NCBI GenBank assembly: GCA_008501765.1
Contig: QQUE01000007.1
Span: 434,001 to 498,000, forward strand
Reading direction: 5' to 3'
Source: Calditrichota bacterium
GTDB lineage: Bacteria > Zhuqueibacterota > Zhuqueibacteria > Zhuqueibacterales > Geothermadaptataceae
DNA: 64,000 bases
The position numbers and the translations under genes were made by a program. The notes beneath the pieces are model-generated. The model had not been told where the DNA came from. It ran no database searches and saw only the letters and a list, made by a program, of their open reading frames with translations. Shown here piece after piece: positions 35,451 through 44,878 of the stretch. The stretch's first letter is position 1; each line of letters opens with the position of its first letter.

Positions 35451-36140
35451 TTAAACATTAAACCGGATTTCAATAACGTCCCGTGGCTGAACAATATAAT
35501 CCCGGTCAACCAGTTTTGCGGCCCCTTTTGAAATGCACTCTTTAAAATTATGAAATTTGAAATACTCTTCAAATGGAACGACATCTCCTTTAATAAATCC
35601 GCGCGCGAGGTCCGTGTGAATGGCACCGGCGCAAGTGACAATATCCGAACCACTTTTAACCAACCAGGCGTGGGATTCCGTCGGCCCGGAAGTATAAAAA
35701 AACATGTAATTTGCTGCCGCCAATGCCATTGCAATTATTTCATTTACCTCCTCATTGCCCGTTAATTTCACCACCGGTTTGTAGCTGTGGGGGGCGACTT
35801 CTTTTAAAACAGCATCCTCATCATCAGTGAATTGAAGTTCACATAAGGGGATTTCCTGCTCCAATTTTTCCAGGCATCGTTGCAACAGCACTTTTTCCGA
35901 GTCCTCGGTGAGACGATTAAGGCGGACTTCGATTTTCTCCATATCGAGGATTAATAAATCGAGAATATCGTTCGCCGGAATCACAATCACATCCGATTGT
36001 ACGAATTCATCCTGGATAAATTCGGCAAAAAATGGCGAGACTTTCTTGGGATTATCTTTTTCCTGCAGCGCAAGCAGGGCTTCATCATTATATTTTACTT
36101 TTCCTTCAGGAAGTTCAATTCCGGTAAAACCAATTTTCAT
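35451..36140 (-). CDS. YchF-related protein without a functional GTPase domain (DUF933/TGS)
   Basis: 229 residues from the ATG at 36140 (ribosome site GGAG six bases upstream). The C-terminal ~90 residues match the YchF/Obg-type TGS (DUF933) domain: NYMFFYTSGPTESHAW, AGAIHTDLARGFIKGDVV, YIVQPRDVIEIRFNV. Upstream is the helical stretch of YchF (DMEKIEVRLNRLTED). The start MKIGFTGIELPEGKVKY keeps the first strand of YchF but jumps to the region after switch I: no P-loop, no DxxG, no NKxD. So it cannot bind nucleotide in the YchF way. A regulator or decoy at YchF's ribosome site is conceivable. Confidence 0.82.
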   Translation of the reverse strand: MKIGFTGIELPEGKVKYNDEALLALQEKDNPKKVSPFFAEFIQDEFVQSDVIVIPANDILDLLILDMEKIEVRLNRLTEDSEKVLLQRCLEKLEQEIPLCELQFTDDEDAVLKEVAPHSYKPVVKLTGNEEVNEIIAMALAAANYMFFYTSGPTESHAWLVKSGSDIVTCAGAIHTDLARGFIKGDVVPFEEYFKFHNFKECISKGAAKLVDRDYIVQPRDVIEIRFNV

Positions 36141-36194
36141 CCAATACTCCAACTCATTAAATATTTATGCAACACAAGCGGTGCAATTTCTTCT

Positions 36195-36346
36195 AATTAG
36201 TGTCCATCCGGAAACGCTCCATCTTTCGTCATTCCTAAATGTTTTTATCGGGAATCCATAACCAGCTGAAGCCAAAAAACGATGAATTCCGTCTAAAAGC
36301 ATGACGGAATGACGCCGACTCAGGCATTTCCGGATGGACACTAATT
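36195..36346. mobile_element. 152-bp element with perfect 20-bp terminal inverted repeats
   Basis: AATTAGTGTCCATCCGGAAA (36195-36214) and its exact reverse complement (36327-36346) bound a non-coding core that holds a second inverted repeat (CGTCATTCC ... GGAATGACG). Size, ends and lack of coding frame fit a MITE. It lies 55 bases upstream of the YchF-like gene's start, so it may affect that promoter. Confidence 0.75.
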
Positions 36347-36473
36347 AATCTGCTGTTAGCGCAAATAATAAGAACAAAAATTAGCTAAGGTGCAAGGTTT
36401 AAATAAGAAAATGGTTTTGAAATTTAAACTGCTGATTTTACCTGCTATTTAAACAGAAATAGCAAAGCGCAGC

Positions 36474-37667
36474 TCAAAAATAATTCTTGATAATTTCTTT
36501 CCATGCTGCATAACCAGCACCCGTCAAGTGCAATCCATCATTTGTATATTTGGGATTGAGTTTGTTCTCATCGACAACAAATTTGCTGTGCAAATCCACA
36601 TACTGAGCTTTGAATTCTTTGGTCAAATTTTGTAGTTCACTATTCAATTTGAGAATCGCTTCCGTTTTATTGACATGATTTTTAAATCGATTGAACTCTG
36701 GATTTACCGGTAAAATACTCTGCACAAAAATTTTTGTTTTTGGTGAAGCATCTTTTATCCTTTGCACTATTTTTCGGTAGTTCGCAGTGATATATTCTAC
36801 CGATCGACCTCGTGCCAAATCATTGACTCCAATCATAATAAAAACCATCTTTGGTTTTGATGCTGTAACTTCATCCAGCCGAAAAAGCACACCATCCGTA
36901 ACATCGCCGCTAATGCCGCGATTTTTAATGCGCAGATTGCCGAACATCTCACTCCACTGGCCGCCGTCTGTAATGCTGTTGCCAAGAAAAATGATTTCAT
37001 TTTTTTCATCGGGCAGATTTTCGAATAACGACTTTTTTTGTAAATAATAGGTGCCAAATTTCGGCATTTTCGACAAATCTTTATAAAACAACTCTTTGGC
37101 CTCGATTGTCATTCCCGGATTATGCCCCTGAATGGCGATGAATCCTTTTTTGTACTCGGCATCGTGATAATCGGTCATCAGCTTTTCGTTGACCCAAATC
37201 TGAATATGGTCCCCCACAACCCGAACGCGCATTGAAAACCATTCGTTATCTTTTGTGATGAGCGCAGCGGCTTTTGCCGTCGGGGTGCCCGGTTTCCACA
37301 GCCAGCCCGTGTGCGCTTCCGCATGATTATCAATTTGCGCCTCAAAGCCGCGCGGATAACCGTCCGGATTTTCGGCTGGTGGATTGCATCTAAAATAGAG
37401 GCCACTATTACCTTTTTCACTTACTTTGAACATGCCTTTTACTTCGCAGTCCGTCACTACCGGATCCGCATAAATATGGCCGACGCCGCCTGTTCCAATG
37501 AGCACACCATCTTTAACTTCCCAGGTTGTTTTTCCACGCACAGTCCAGCCCTCAAGATTTTTGCCGTTGAACAAAGATTGCCACGAATCCGATTTTTGAG
37601 CAAAAACTTGCGTTGCTGATAAAAATGCAACCAAAATTGCCAGGAGACCGATTTGTACTTTTTTCAT
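36474..37667 (-). CDS. DUF1080 (3-keto-glycoside hydrolase family) fused to SGNH/GDSL hydrolase
   Basis: 397 residues. Signal peptide at 1-23 (ending TQVFAQ). Residues about 28-185: DUF1080/3-keto-disaccharide hydrolase jelly roll (WQSLFNGKNLEGWTVRG, GNSGLYFRCNP, GFEAQIDNHAEAHTG). Residues about 210-397: SGNH esterase with block I GNSITDGG (catalytic Ser), GISGD, GVNDLARGRS, and a C-terminal D-x-x-H (NDGLHLTGAGY). The joint suggests removal of an ester (acetyl) and cleavage of an oxidised glycoside by one exported protein. Last gene of the saccharide island in transcription order. Confidence 0.88.
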   Translation of the reverse strand: MKKVQIGLLAILVAFLSATQVFAQKSDSWQSLFNGKNLEGWTVRGKTTWEVKDGVLIGTGGVGHIYADPVVTDCEVKGMFKVSEKGNSGLYFRCNPPAENPDGYPRGFEAQIDNHAEAHTGWLWKPGTPTAKAAALITKDNEWFSMRVRVVGDHIQIWVNEKLMTDYHDAEYKKGFIAIQGHNPGMTIEAKELFYKDLSKMPKFGTYYLQKKSLFENLPDEKNEIIFLGNSITDGGQWSEMFGNLRIKNRGISGDVTDGVLFRLDEVTASKPKMVFIMIGVNDLARGRSVEYITANYRKIVQRIKDASPKTKIFVQSILPVNPEFNRFKNHVNKTEAILKLNSELQNLTKEFKAQYVDLHSKFVVDENKLNPKYTNDGLHLTGAGYAAWKEIIKNYF

Positions 37668-37696
37668 AATACACCCATTTATTTTTGAAATTTCAA

Positions 37697-39571
37697 TTAT
37701 TTGTCCCGTTTAATCCACATACGGCTGCGCGGGGGTAGCTCGTATTTAAATATCCCATTGTCCGGTGTGATGGTTTCGCCGGTAAATCCATTGCGCCACG
37801 ATTGACCGGCAGCACTTTCTGCTTGCAAGGTAAACTCTGTTTTTGATTGATTATAATTGTGAATAACCCAACCATTTTCACCCAGAGGTTGCAGACAAAT
37901 CCGGGATGGGGCATCAAGCTGTACCTTCGATTTTTGATTAAAAACACCTCGAAAAGTATTGGCCCAGCTCTGGGGAATTTCCAGCAAACCAAGTGGTTTT
38001 GGGCATAACAAGACTTCTTTCACTTTATCAAAATCAGCCTGTGAAAATGTGTGCACATTGAGAATGTAAACTGAATTTTCACCGAATTTTTGCTCAGTTA
38101 AAAAAGGAATTTTTTCGAAGCCATGTTGAACAGCGAGCAGCGTTTGCGCCGTTGTTGACTTAATATTTGCTTCCAAATCAAGGCCGTGTTTAATCTCTTT
38201 CCTGTTCCCACTTTCAAGCAAAATCGGGCTATTAAATGGCGTCGATTTAAAAGGCCAGGTAATTCCGGCCATCTCGGCCAATTTTTCGCCATTTGGGGCG
38301 TTTGCTAAAAATCCGGTTGTAAATATGAGCGTAGCATTGCGCGACAGCGAAGATTCGATCTTCTGTAAAATATTAGAATCTGCAGCAGCCTGCGTTGGCA
38401 ATAAAATAACATCGCTGTCAGCGGGATAAGTGGAGTGCGGAATTAACGGCGCCCCCAACATGCCGATGAAATCCATTAAATACAGGTCACTGCCGGCATC
38501 GCTGTGGGCAGGTTTGTAAGCGGCTGCTCCCTGCACCGGATTGAGCGCTATTTCCCTGGCGAGGTCGGCCAATTGATCAAACTGCATGCGCAACAAATGA
38601 TGCCCTTTGTGACCGTTTACAAATGAAAAATAGTTAAAAATGACGATTTCCTGCGCTCCAGCCAGTACGGTCTGATAGGCTTGCTCGATAAAATCATCGT
38701 CATCGCAATCGCCATGATCAAACCAGGCACCGCTAATTTTCCCTTGCGATAGCGTGCTCAACCAGCGGTAATTTACGAATCCCTCGTAAGGCTGTACAAA
38801 TCCGTAACGCTGCGTGTACTGCCCGCGGGATTCGGTGCCGACCCACACTTTATCATAAAGCGCCGGCTCGCGTTCGACGTCATAACCGAACAGGTGAAAT
38901 CGATCATACCACTGTGGGTATTTAATTATAATTGAAATATCCGGATTAATTTCTTTTGCTGGCTTGATAAATAATTCCTGCGAAAGCTGCGTTAATAAAT
39001 CCCGGCGGTATTGCGACCAACTGCGACCTGCACGGGCATTTTTTGATTCCTCGCTGGTGTCGGCAGTGCAGAGAAAATCATCGACTATTATTTCATCGAA
39101 AACAGCGGCCGCCATTTGCATCACTTCTTTTAAATCTTTTTGTGTTTTTGGATTTTGCCAGTTAAACCAGCCAAGCTGAGCCTGCTGCCGCACGCCAAAA
39201 TTCGTGCCCGGCACAGTTGCAATCCCTCCGACGACATCGATCTGATTCGAAATGAAAAACTGCTGTACTTTTTCCAACAACGGTTGTTGAATAACCAGGC
39301 CACCACGATAAAATTCGACGTATGCTTTGGTGATGCCGTTGCTGCGAAAAAGAGAAATTGCTTCGCGGCGTCCCGCATCAGTGGATAATAAATCATTGAC
39401 GGCATGCGCTGTGATATAAACGCTCAATCGTAAATCATCGCTCCTTTTTTGAGCATGACTGAACAGATCATTCACCTCGGAATTTTGATTTGTGCACGAA
39501 TAAAAAAAGAGGCTAAAACTGAAAATCACCAACAAAATGCGGAGTATGGTTTTATTAATTTTGTGGTCCAT
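37697..39571 (-). CDS. Lipoprotein, putative glycosidase-like (TIM-barrel plus beta domains)
   Basis: 624 residues with a lipoprotein signal (Cys at 26 in LFFYSC). The N-terminal half reads like an (alpha/beta)8 barrel: ITKAYVEFYRGGL, FDEIIVDDFLC (paired acidic residues), ISIIIKYPQWYD, GAWFDHGDCDDDD. A middle part (DVILLPTQAAADSNILQKIES, then TLIFTTGF) looks like the amidotransferase-like trimer domain seen in GH42-type enzymes, and a beta domain closes it. I do not recognise a named CAZy family. It lies 62 bases after the GH78 gene and 29 before the DUF1080-SGNH gene, so a sugar-cleaving role is likely. Confidence 0.65.
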   Translation of the reverse strand: MDHKINKTILRILLVIFSFSLFFYSCTNQNSEVNDLFSHAQKRSDDLRLSVYITAHAVNDLLSTDAGRREAISLFRSNGITKAYVEFYRGGLVIQQPLLEKVQQFFISNQIDVVGGIATVPGTNFGVRQQAQLGWFNWQNPKTQKDLKEVMQMAAAVFDEIIVDDFLCTADTSEESKNARAGRSWSQYRRDLLTQLSQELFIKPAKEINPDISIIIKYPQWYDRFHLFGYDVEREPALYDKVWVGTESRGQYTQRYGFVQPYEGFVNYRWLSTLSQGKISGAWFDHGDCDDDDFIEQAYQTVLAGAQEIVIFNYFSFVNGHKGHHLLRMQFDQLADLAREIALNPVQGAAAYKPAHSDAGSDLYLMDFIGMLGAPLIPHSTYPADSDVILLPTQAAADSNILQKIESSLSRNATLIFTTGFLANAPNGEKLAEMAGITWPFKSTPFNSPILLESGNRKEIKHGLDLEANIKSTTAQTLLAVQHGFEKIPFLTEQKFGENSVYILNVHTFSQADFDKVKEVLLCPKPLGLLEIPQSWANTFRGVFNQKSKVQLDAPSRICLQPLGENGWVIHNYNQSKTEFTLQAESAAGQSWRNGFTGETITPDNGIFKYELPPRSRMWIKRDK

Positions 39572-39633
39572 AAAAACTCCTGAATTTAATTGACAAATCG
39601 TTATCCTGTTTACTCAAACTTTTGCGCAAGGGA

Positions 39634-42600
39634 TCAGAATTTATCCAGAAACATATTTGAGCCCGGAATCACTTGCCGTGCCGTCCCGGGGCCTTGATAA
39701 AAAGCATTTAATGCAGTCGAACCGCCACTTTGAAAATACGTCACTTTAAGAGGGATGTAGCCTTTTGACAAATTTATTTTAGCGCTTAGTTGTTTGGGGC
39801 CATGCTCGCCATCATTATTTATCAGAAGACTATTATTAACAAAGAGTTGACTGCCATCATTCGAGTTGATCGAGAAAATATATTCACCCGGCAGATCAAT
39901 TTTCAGGAATGTCGAAAAGACGAGCGCAAAATATTCATCGGGCAGAGGCAAATTCTCCAAAGTTATTTGATACGATTTTCCAATCCGGGCTGGTTTTAGT
40001 TTGGAAAAATCCGGCAATTTCCGGAAGGCGCCTTCATAAAATTGCCATTCAACCCCATTTTTGCCCGGATCAACAAAATCGTAAAACACGGATCGTGATA
40101 CGCTCGGCAGGGAATTGGTTTTAAATGCTTTTGCTTTAATAACTGTCGCATGGTCAACCGGAAACGATGATTTGTAAATAATAGAATTTTCAGTTGGTTC
40201 ACTGCCGTCTGTAGTATAAAAAACACGTGCATCCGGCGTTTTCGAAATGATGACGACATCCACTTTATCTCCGGAATTTAACAACGTATCTCCAGGAGTG
40301 ATGGTTGGCGACAAAACAAATCCCTGAAATTTATCATATTCAAATTTATCGGATTTGAAGCTGTAAGCTCCGGATTCAATCTGATAAACAGCCCGTCCAT
40401 CACGCTGTTCAATAAATTTGATTCCGGCAGATTCCAAAATCGGTTGCCCGTTTTCATAAACATGTTTCTGATCTGCTGCCGGAATGGAAACAGTTGCAGT
40501 CGTATTGGCCGGGATTTTAATATCCCACTGAAAGGTATTTTTCTTAACTTTCCAGCTCGATTCTATTTTTCCATACATCGAATTATAGGTCGCTGTCACG
40601 AACTCCAGGCCTTCGGGAATTTCAGGTTTCATTTTGATATGTTTGAACGCCGGCTGATCCAAATCAGACTGAATTCCAGCAAGATTTTCATAAAACCAAA
40701 CGAGCAAATCTCCCAAAAGCATCACGTGATTGCCGGAGTTCATGCCGGGTGCTCCCGTGTCACCATTCCACAATTCCCAAATTGTGGTCGCCCCTTTTTC
40801 AGCCATATATCCCCAGCTCGGATATGTTTTTTGCGAGGCTAAAGTATAGGCAATATCGGCTCTGCCATTGTTTGTGAGCACCCGCATGAGCCATTGGCAG
40901 CCGATTAGTCCCGTGCCGATATGGCCCTCGTTTTCGCCAAGAATTTTATCAACAAGATTGTTAAATATCCGCTTTTTGTGTTTTTCGGGAACCAGATCAA
41001 AAGCCAAAGCTAACACGTTGGATGTTTGCGAATTATTGCCGTACTGCTCTGATTTCGTGTCAAAGAAATTCCTATTGAATGCCGAGTAGGTTTCACCGGC
41101 TGTTTGTTGAAAGACTTTGGCATCATCGTTCTTTTCAAGCAGGACTGCGTAATCATGCATTAAATTTAACAGCGCAAAATAATAGGCCGTTCCGATGAGA
41201 TCTGAACTCGTCATTCGCCTGGGATCACTGGTGTGAATGGCGTGGATATCAAGCGGGGGGACACACCAGTCGCCGTAAGTATCTTTTGTCATTATACCGT
41301 CTTTGACATATTTCCCCATGTAATCAAGCCACTTTTTCATTGAATCGTAGTGAATTTCTATACTTTCGATATCCCCGTATTGCTTGTAAAGCATGCCGGG
41401 GAAAATGACATAAGCTCCCGGCCACGTCAGATTATCACTGTAAATTGGCCAGTAAGATGGGGCGACATCGGGAAGGCTGCCGCTACTTAATTGCGTGTCT
41501 TGAATATCGATCATCCATTTACTGTAAAGTCCAGCAATATTAAAGAGATAGCTCTCACCCCAGGATTCCACGGCCCGATCGCCCAACCAGCCCTGGCGTT
41601 CGTCACGCTGCGGGCAATCGGTCGGCACACTGCGATAATTGCCGCGAATGCCCCAATAGGCATTTTTGTAAACTCGATTCATGGTTTCGTTGGATGATTT
41701 AAAGGTGCCGGTAGTGGCGACGGCATCGTAAACAACCTGCCCTGTGATAGCCGACAGTTTTGGCATAGCTGCACTTCCAGTCATTTCGACGAAACGAAAT
41801 CCATGGTAGGTAAAACGAGACTGCCAAATCTCGGTGCCCGAGCCTTTCAGAATGTATGTATCCGTCACTTCGGCGCCACGTATATTCTCCAGATAAAGAT
41901 GGCCGTCCTCTTTTAAAGTTTCTGCAAAACGCAGGCTAACTTTGTCGCCCTTTTTCCCTTTTGCGGTCAGTTCTACCCAGCCGACCATGTTCTGTCCCAT
42001 ATCAAAAATAAATATTCCCGGCGCCACTTCATTGACAGAAACCGGTTTGATCGTTTCCATAATTTTGATCGGTTCAGCCATTTGGGCGCCTATTTTTTCA
42101 CCGGGTTTATCGACGAGTTCAGCATTTCGCCATTTCAAATCATCAAAGCCCGGTTCTGACCAGCCGGCAATTTCCATTCGTGCATCATAATATTCGCCAT
42201 CGTATTCATTATTCGCCCGAATAGGCCCATCCGTCGTCAATTTCCAGGTTTCGTCACTGAAAATAGTTCGGCGGGTTCCATCTTCAAAAAGAAGATTGAG
42301 CTGTAAAAGCAGTTTTGGGAAGCCATAAGTTCTTGTTTTTGTAGGCTCGGAAGTCCGCGGCGCAAAATAGCGGCCATTGCCAAGAATCACACCTATGGCG
42401 TTATGTTTCTGCACGTATTCGGTCACATCAAATGTATTGTAAAAAGTTCGTTTGTCGTATTCCGTCATTCCCGGAGCAAGTACATGATCGCCAATTTTTT
42501 GCTTGTTAATGTAAAGTTCGTACAGGCCTAACCCGGAAACGAAAACAGTGGCACGACTTACCTTTTTATCAATTGTAAATTCATTGCGCAGCATGCGGGC

Positions 42601-43095
42601 GGAAAGTTTTCTGTGCGCAGTATCCGGATCGTCTTCACCGACTGCTTTATCAAGACCGATCCATTTTGCCTGCCAGTTCGATTCTTCGAGCAGCCCGGTA
42701 GACCAATTTGCAGGAGCGCTCCAATCCGATGGCTGAGATTTTTTATTCCAAACTCGCACTTTCCAAAAATAATCCTGATCACTTTTGAGGGGAATTCCGT
42801 CAAATTTGATATGTACAGATTGCGATGATTGCACCTGCCCCGAATCCCAGGCATCGCCAATATCTTTATTCAGATTTTCCATGCTGGTGGCGACTATAAT
42901 TTGGTATGCTGTCTGCAAATCACCGCGTTGAACAGAACTACAAATCCAGCTTAAACGCGGCGTCAGCACATCAATGCCGAGCGGATTGATGCGGTATTCA
43001 CAACTTAATTTTTCGGCTGTCATTCTGTGGATAGTTGAGCATTGGAACGTCATCAGAACGGCGATTAAAAATATAAAAATGGAGACCAGTTTCAT
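39634..43095 (-). CDS. Alpha-L-rhamnosidase, GH78, with C-terminal PA14-type module
   Basis: 1153 residues. Lipoprotein signal (Cys at 19 in LMTFQC). Domain order: Ig-like N-domain (LTPRLSWICSS); rhamnosidase beta domains (about 140-450, with WIGLD and FDMGQNMVGW); (alpha/alpha)6 catalytic domain from about 460 with the acid motif DCPQRDERQGWLGD at 493-506 (general acid within D498/E499); C-terminal beta domain; a chitobiase-C-like strand set (ARVFYTTDGSEPTENS); and a PA14-like module at about 1030-1150 (YIFSINSNDGSQLFVNN). It releases terminal L-rhamnose. The extra C-terminal modules are probably for sugar binding. Confidence 0.93.
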   Translation of the reverse strand: MKLVSIFIFLIAVLMTFQCSTIHRMTAEKLSCEYRINPLGIDVLTPRLSWICSSVQRGDLQTAYQIIVATSMENLNKDIGDAWDSGQVQSSQSVHIKFDGIPLKSDQDYFWKVRVWNKKSQPSDWSAPANWSTGLLEESNWQAKWIGLDKAVGEDDPDTAHRKLSARMLRNEFTIDKKVSRATVFVSGLGLYELYINKQKIGDHVLAPGMTEYDKRTFYNTFDVTEYVQKHNAIGVILGNGRYFAPRTSEPTKTRTYGFPKLLLQLNLLFEDGTRRTIFSDETWKLTTDGPIRANNEYDGEYYDARMEIAGWSEPGFDDLKWRNAELVDKPGEKIGAQMAEPIKIMETIKPVSVNEVAPGIFIFDMGQNMVGWVELTAKGKKGDKVSLRFAETLKEDGHLYLENIRGAEVTDTYILKGSGTEIWQSRFTYHGFRFVEMTGSAAMPKLSAITGQVVYDAVATTGTFKSSNETMNRVYKNAYWGIRGNYRSVPTDCPQRDERQGWLGDRAVESWGESYLFNIAGLYSKWMIDIQDTQLSSGSLPDVAPSYWPIYSDNLTWPGAYVIFPGMLYKQYGDIESIEIHYDSMKKWLDYMGKYVKDGIMTKDTYGDWCVPPLDIHAIHTSDPRRMTSSDLIGTAYYFALLNLMHDYAVLLEKNDDAKVFQQTAGETYSAFNRNFFDTKSEQYGNNSQTSNVLALAFDLVPEKHKKRIFNNLVDKILGENEGHIGTGLIGCQWLMRVLTNNGRADIAYTLASQKTYPSWGYMAEKGATTIWELWNGDTGAPGMNSGNHVMLLGDLLVWFYENLAGIQSDLDQPAFKHIKMKPEIPEGLEFVTATYNSMYGKIESSWKVKKNTFQWDIKIPANTTATVSIPAADQKHVYENGQPILESAGIKFIEQRDGRAVYQIESGAYSFKSDKFEYDKFQGFVLSPTITPGDTLLNSGDKVDVVIISKTPDARVFYTTDGSEPTENSIIYKSSFPVDHATVIKAKAFKTNSLPSVSRSVFYDFVDPGKNGVEWQFYEGAFRKLPDFSKLKPARIGKSYQITLENLPLPDEYFALVFSTFLKIDLPGEYIFSINSNDGSQLFVNNSLLINNDGEHGPKQLSAKINLSKGYIPLKVTYFQSGGSTALNAFYQGPGTARQVIPGSNMFLDKF

Positions 43096-43146
43096 GATTT
43101 CCTCCGCAATTCAAAAAACTATTTTAATATTTGCAGGTTGGATTTT

Positions 43147-43179
43147 GTAATTCCGTGGGAGCCGCGGACGTGGAATTAC
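43147..43179. repeat. Inverted repeat between the Tat oxidoreductase and GH78 genes
   Basis: GTAATTCC (43147-43154) and GGAATTAC (43172-43179) are exact reverse complements; the GC-rich centre (GTGGGAGCCGCGGACGT) can pair further. It follows the stop of the oxidoreductase gene (43299) by about 120 bases and lies upstream of GH78. Without a U-run it may be a repeat or an RNA-processing hairpin. Confidence 0.4.
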
Positions 43180-43298
43180 AGCCGAAGCGTCGATCAAAAT
43201 AAATTGCCGGATTGTGTGATTGAATCAGAATTTCAGCATTTTAATTGAACGGATCGCTCCGATTTCATCCCCCCTTTCTAAGCGACTATTGAAACTCT

Positions 43299-44876
43299 TT
43301 ACACAATCTTTCTTCGAACCGGATCCCATTCTACCCGGCGTTTTTCGAGGTATGATTTATTGGCCATTTGACAGGTTATATTTTCCTCGAAGGCAATATC
43401 GATGTTGCAGCTTGTTTCGCCATTTCCACGAATGGCATCAAGCCATTCTTTGAAATGCAAATGTGTTACATCTACTGCTTTGCCAGCCTTCTGCGTATAA
43501 ACCAGACCACGTTGGGCAAAGTATTTTTCGGAAGCTGAAGAGACGGCATCAATGCCGGAACTTGATTGCGGAAATTTATACAATGGCTCTCCGCTTTGCA
43601 GCAATCCGGCGTCAACTTTGGCTTCATATTGCGTCGAATTGCGGTCGATCGTCAGGGCTAAAGTTCCGCCGAGATTCATCGTTGCGTCATGGCCCATAAA
43701 TCGGCGTCCGCGGGAATTGCTGCTTGCCAAAGATGCGCTATAGAGAAGCGTAAACTCGTGATCCGGATATTCGCACACAATATGAAAAATATCAGGAATT
43801 TCACGATTGTCTTTATGAAAATAAATCCCGCCGGACGCAACGACGGATTTTGGGATTCCCATTCCCAATACCTGATTTACAGCATCGTATTCGTGGGAAA
43901 ATAACTGGCCTGTCAAACCCGTTGCATAGTCGAACCATTTTGTCCAATTGTAATAACGGTCGATATCGAAAGGAATTTTAGGCCGGGATCCGAGCCATTG
44001 CTGCCAATCGATTGTCTCAGGGCTGCCCGGTTTCGGGTTGCCGTTTCCGTCCAGATGCCGCACCCAGGCGCCACCGGTCGTATTGCGATTGGTGGTCGTT
44101 TCAACCAATGTAACCTTGCCTAAAACGCCATCATTTATCAATTCCTTCGCCTTTTTGAAAGATTCATTTTGACGATTTTGATGCCCCAACTGAAAAATCA
44201 AATCACTGTTTTTCACGGCATTATAAACCTGATAGACTTCATCTTCCGTACGCGTTAAACTCTTTTCACAATAAACATGTTTGCCGGCGTTAATAGCATC
44301 AATGGTCATTTGCGAGTGATGAAAATCCGGTGTTGCGATAATGACGGCGTCAATTTCATTGCTGGCAAGCAAATCCTGATAGCTGCGGAAACGATTGGTT
44401 TTGTAGGCCCTTTCCGCCTCACCCCAAGGTGTTATTCCTTTGGAAATGATATCCATCATTTGTTCAGCGTGCAGGTCAAAAACATCACAAATTCCGGTAA
44501 TTTGAATATTCAAGTTTTCACTATTCAGAAATGATTGCAGCCGTTGGTCATTGGGGATTTTACTTCTTTCTTCGAGCCATTCGGGCAAGACAAATCCCAG
44601 CGAGCGCAGATGTCCACCCTTGCAACGGGCGCCGGTGCCTATTAATCCAAGCCGAATCACCTCCCCTGCCGGTTTTTTATCTTTTATAAATTGAACAGTT
44701 TGCGCTTTCTCTACCAGGCCAAGCTCGGCTCGAATGGCATTGTTTTTAATTTTTGCCAGCGCCTTTTTACGATAAAAATCAAAGGATAAAAAACCTAAAA
44801 TCGGGGTTGTTGCCAGGCCTTTGAGAATATCCCGGCGGCTGATGCGGGATTTTTTATTTTCGTTATTATCTACCAT
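43299..44876 (-). CDS. Tat-exported Gfo/Idh/MocA-family oxidoreductase
   Basis: 525 residues. Twin-arginine signal: SRRDILKGLATTPILGFLSF at about 14-33. The Rossmann domain begins IRLGLIGTGARCKGGHL (NAD(P)-binding G-x-G-x-x), with the family Lys in CEKSLTR (usual EKP) and a C-terminal beta-sheet domain (VRHLDGNGNPKPGSPETIDWQQWLG, typical of exported members). Such proteins are folded with cofactor inside and exported by Tat. Likely action: oxidation of a glycoside (C3) or NAD-assisted glycosidase (GH109-like). The DoxX gene ends two bases upstream and a DUF1080 gene precedes that. Confidence 0.88.
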   Translation of the reverse strand: MVDNNENKKSRISRRDILKGLATTPILGFLSFDFYRKKALAKIKNNAIRAELGLVEKAQTVQFIKDKKPAGEVIRLGLIGTGARCKGGHLRSLGFVLPEWLEERSKIPNDQRLQSFLNSENLNIQITGICDVFDLHAEQMMDIISKGITPWGEAERAYKTNRFRSYQDLLASNEIDAVIIATPDFHHSQMTIDAINAGKHVYCEKSLTRTEDEVYQVYNAVKNSDLIFQLGHQNRQNESFKKAKELINDGVLGKVTLVETTTNRNTTGGAWVRHLDGNGNPKPGSPETIDWQQWLGSRPKIPFDIDRYYNWTKWFDYATGLTGQLFSHEYDAVNQVLGMGIPKSVVASGGIYFHKDNREIPDIFHIVCEYPDHEFTLLYSASLASSNSRGRRFMGHDATMNLGGTLALTIDRNSTQYEAKVDAGLLQSGEPLYKFPQSSSGIDAVSSASEKYFAQRGLVYTQKAGKAVDVTHLHFKEWLDAIRGNGETSCNIDIAFEENITCQMANKSYLEKRRVEWDPVRRKIV

Positions 44877-44878
44877 TT

